DNA from: CAYRAV01 sp964422365
GTDB lineage: Bacteria; Bacillota; Clostridia; Lachnospirales; Lachnospiraceae
DNA: 7,198 bases
Direction: 5' to 3'
Assembly (NCBI GenBank): GCA_964422365.1
Contig: CAYRAV010000107.1
Span: 1 to 7,198, forward strand
The number at the start of each line of letters is the position of its first letter. Position 1 is the stretch's first letter. The notes beneath the pieces are model-generated. The model saw only the letters and a list, made by a program, of their open reading frames with translations. It made no database searches and was not told the origin of the DNA. Positions 6,027-7,198 of the stretch are shown here, piece after piece. The translations under genes were made by a program, and so were the position numbers.

Positions 6027-7198
6027 CTACTTCCTGCAAAACATATATTTTTTATTGCCAAATTCCAATCTGCTGCCATCAGAAAGCTTCATATCAGTAC
6101 TTGATTTTATTTTCATATTATTTACCGAAGTTCCATTACTAGAATTTAAGTCCCTTATAAAATATTCCCCGCCAATACATCTTATTTCTGCATGTTTTTT
6201 TGAAACCGAGGTTTCTTCAATCTTATAATTTACACCCTGCTCTCTTCCTATAATAAAATTGTCACAATCAATAAAAATCCGATCCATCAATCCTGTTTTC
6301 CCTTCTTCAATAATGTATGCCTCATTTAAAGGATCGCTTCCAAATAGTACCGCTGTTCCTTCGTCATCTGCTTCCTTATATAGGTTATTTCGATGCACTT
6401 TCTGATCATCTTTTTTGTCATCTCTGACTATCCTGGCTTCAGAAACTTCTTTTTCTATATTCTGCGGGCTAATATTTTTTTGTTTTTTCTCTTTTGGCTG
6501 CCTTTTTTCCGAAATGCCGCTTTTTTCTGAAATAATTGGTTTACTTGTATTTGTTTGCTCAGTACTTTTCTTTTCCACTTTTGTGAAAGAGTTTGTATTC
6601 GATGGAGTCTTATTTCTTCCAATCATATAATTAGTAAGAATCAGCACAATTATTGTAAAGATTAACAAAATATAGGTACTTGCCTGCGGCATCACAGACA
6701 CATAGTTTCCAAACAATAGATACAACAGTATTGGAAGCATAATCCTTGTAATTAATTCTGTAATGATTGCCACCATACAAAATACTCTGCTATCTGTAAC
6801 CCTTACCTCTTTCTCTATAATTTTTTCCTTTTCAATAGGAATTTCTACTATTTTTTCCACAATTTTTTCTACTTCTTTTACCTCAGAAGTATTTTTTACT
6901 GCTTCAACTTCTGCTTTGAAACCAGACAGATTACATTTTTTTCTGTTAGCTTCTTCTAATAACGTTCCTAACAGGATTGCGGCTCCTTTGGTTTGTACTT
7001 CATTGCATATATTTTTTAATAATGTATGAAAACCTTCCTCTTCTATTTCTGTTATGATAGGAATATAAATTACTTTGATATCTTCACTTTTCTCATTCAT
7101 AAAAATACAATCAAGGAATGGAAGCACATTTCCTGTCTTGAAACCATTCTGTTCCATCCCAATATAAATATCTGTTAACCGTGCTATAATCTTCTGTA
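6027..7198 (-). CDS. FHA-domain membrane protein, N-terminus beyond the window
   Basis: A phosphothreonine reader that likely docks on targets of the neighbouring kinase. The frame is open through the right edge. An ATG at 7157 lacks a ribosome site, and the 13 codons before it (QKIIARLTDIYIG) continue the domain, so the real start lies outside. Numbering from that ATG: residues 1-85, with the upstream codons, resemble the N-terminal domain I know as DUF6382 of Clostridial FHA proteins (VLPFLDCIFM, VIYIPI). Residues 91-120 are a charged Glu/Lys/Ile/Val repeat. Two membrane helices lie at about 126-149 and 161-179. A basic, Ser/Thr-rich linker covers 181-260. The FHA domain at about 298-374 has GR at 304-305, S319 and H322 (SVSKKH), and NSSNGT at 338-343, the phosphothreonine-binding set. 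Both ends should be cytoplasmic. A conserved-looking DDEGTAVLFG (264-273) precedes the FHA domain. It is first in the visible operon; in T6SS the Fha protein is the phospho-switch target. Confidence 0.88.
   Translation of the reverse strand, partial: QKIIARLTDIYIGMEQNGFKTGNVLPFLDCIFMNEKSEDIKVIYIPIITEIEEEGFHTLLKNICNEVQTKGAAILLGTLLEEANRKKCNLSGFKAEVEAVKNTSEVKEVEKIVEKIVEIPIEKEKIIEKEVRVTDSRVFCMVAIITELITRIMLPILLYLLFGNYVSVMPQASTYILLIFTIIVLILTNYMIGRNKTPSNTNSFTKVEKKSTEQTNTSKPIISEKSGISEKRQPKEKKQKNISPQNIEKEVSEARIVRDDKKDDQKVHRNNLYKEADDEGTAVLFGSDPLNEAYIIEEGKTGLMDRIFIDCDNFIIGREQGVNYKIEETSVSKKHAEIRCIGGEYFIRDLNSSNGTSVNNMKIKSSTDMKLSDGSRLEFGNKKYMFCRK

Noticed and set aside
2465..7029. Plus-strand open frames of up to 119 codons opposite kinase, VWA, PP2C and FHA genes
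   Set aside because: Each is antisense to a gene with clear catalytic or binding motifs, and their products are Phe/Ser/Leu-rich as expected from reverse reading of A+T-rich coding DNA.

Overview
The window is A+T-rich DNA in which every convincing gene lies on the minus strand, so transcription runs from the right edge to the left. Clear Gly-Gly-rich Shine-Dalgarno sites, low-GC codon choice, Sec-type signal and membrane segments without any outer-membrane component, and an FHA protein of a type I associate with Clostridia all suggest a low-GC Gram-positive of the Lachnospiraceae/Eubacteriales kind. The host assignment is an inference. No rRNA, tRNA, CRISPR or insertion sequence is visible.

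Layout in transcription order. (1) 7198-6027: an FHA-domain membrane protein, open at the right edge, so its true start lies outside the window. (2) 6017-5259: a complete PP2C-family Ser/Thr phosphatase, 9 nt downstream. (3) 5219-3159: a secreted/membrane-anchored von Willebrand factor A (VWA) protein with one transmembrane segment and a small cytoplasmic beta-rich tail. (4) 3156-2257: a soluble Hanks-type Ser/Thr kinase whose start is almost fused to the VWA stop. (5) A 180-nt spacer (2256-2077) with an imperfect ~50-bp tandem repeat. (6) 2076 to the left edge: a large protein (at least 692 residues, end missing) that I read as a contractile-sheath-like protein. Its N-terminal part carries a stretch resembling the TssB signature, and its C-terminal part resembles the C-terminal fold pattern of TssC and phage tail sheaths.

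How they may work together. Kinase, phosphatase, FHA reader and VWA sensor are the same four activities as the threonine-phosphorylation pathway (PpkA, PppA, Fha) that controls type VI secretion in Gram-negative bacteria. There PpkA joins kinase and VWA in one chain; here they are two almost-fused genes. If the last gene really is a sheath, the window is the control end of a phospho-regulated contractile injection apparatus in a Gram-positive. The regulatory quartet is well supported by motifs. The sheath call is an inference without a database search. An alternative is that the FHA/PP2C/VWA/kinase set serves a pilus or type VII secretion locus and the large protein has another role.
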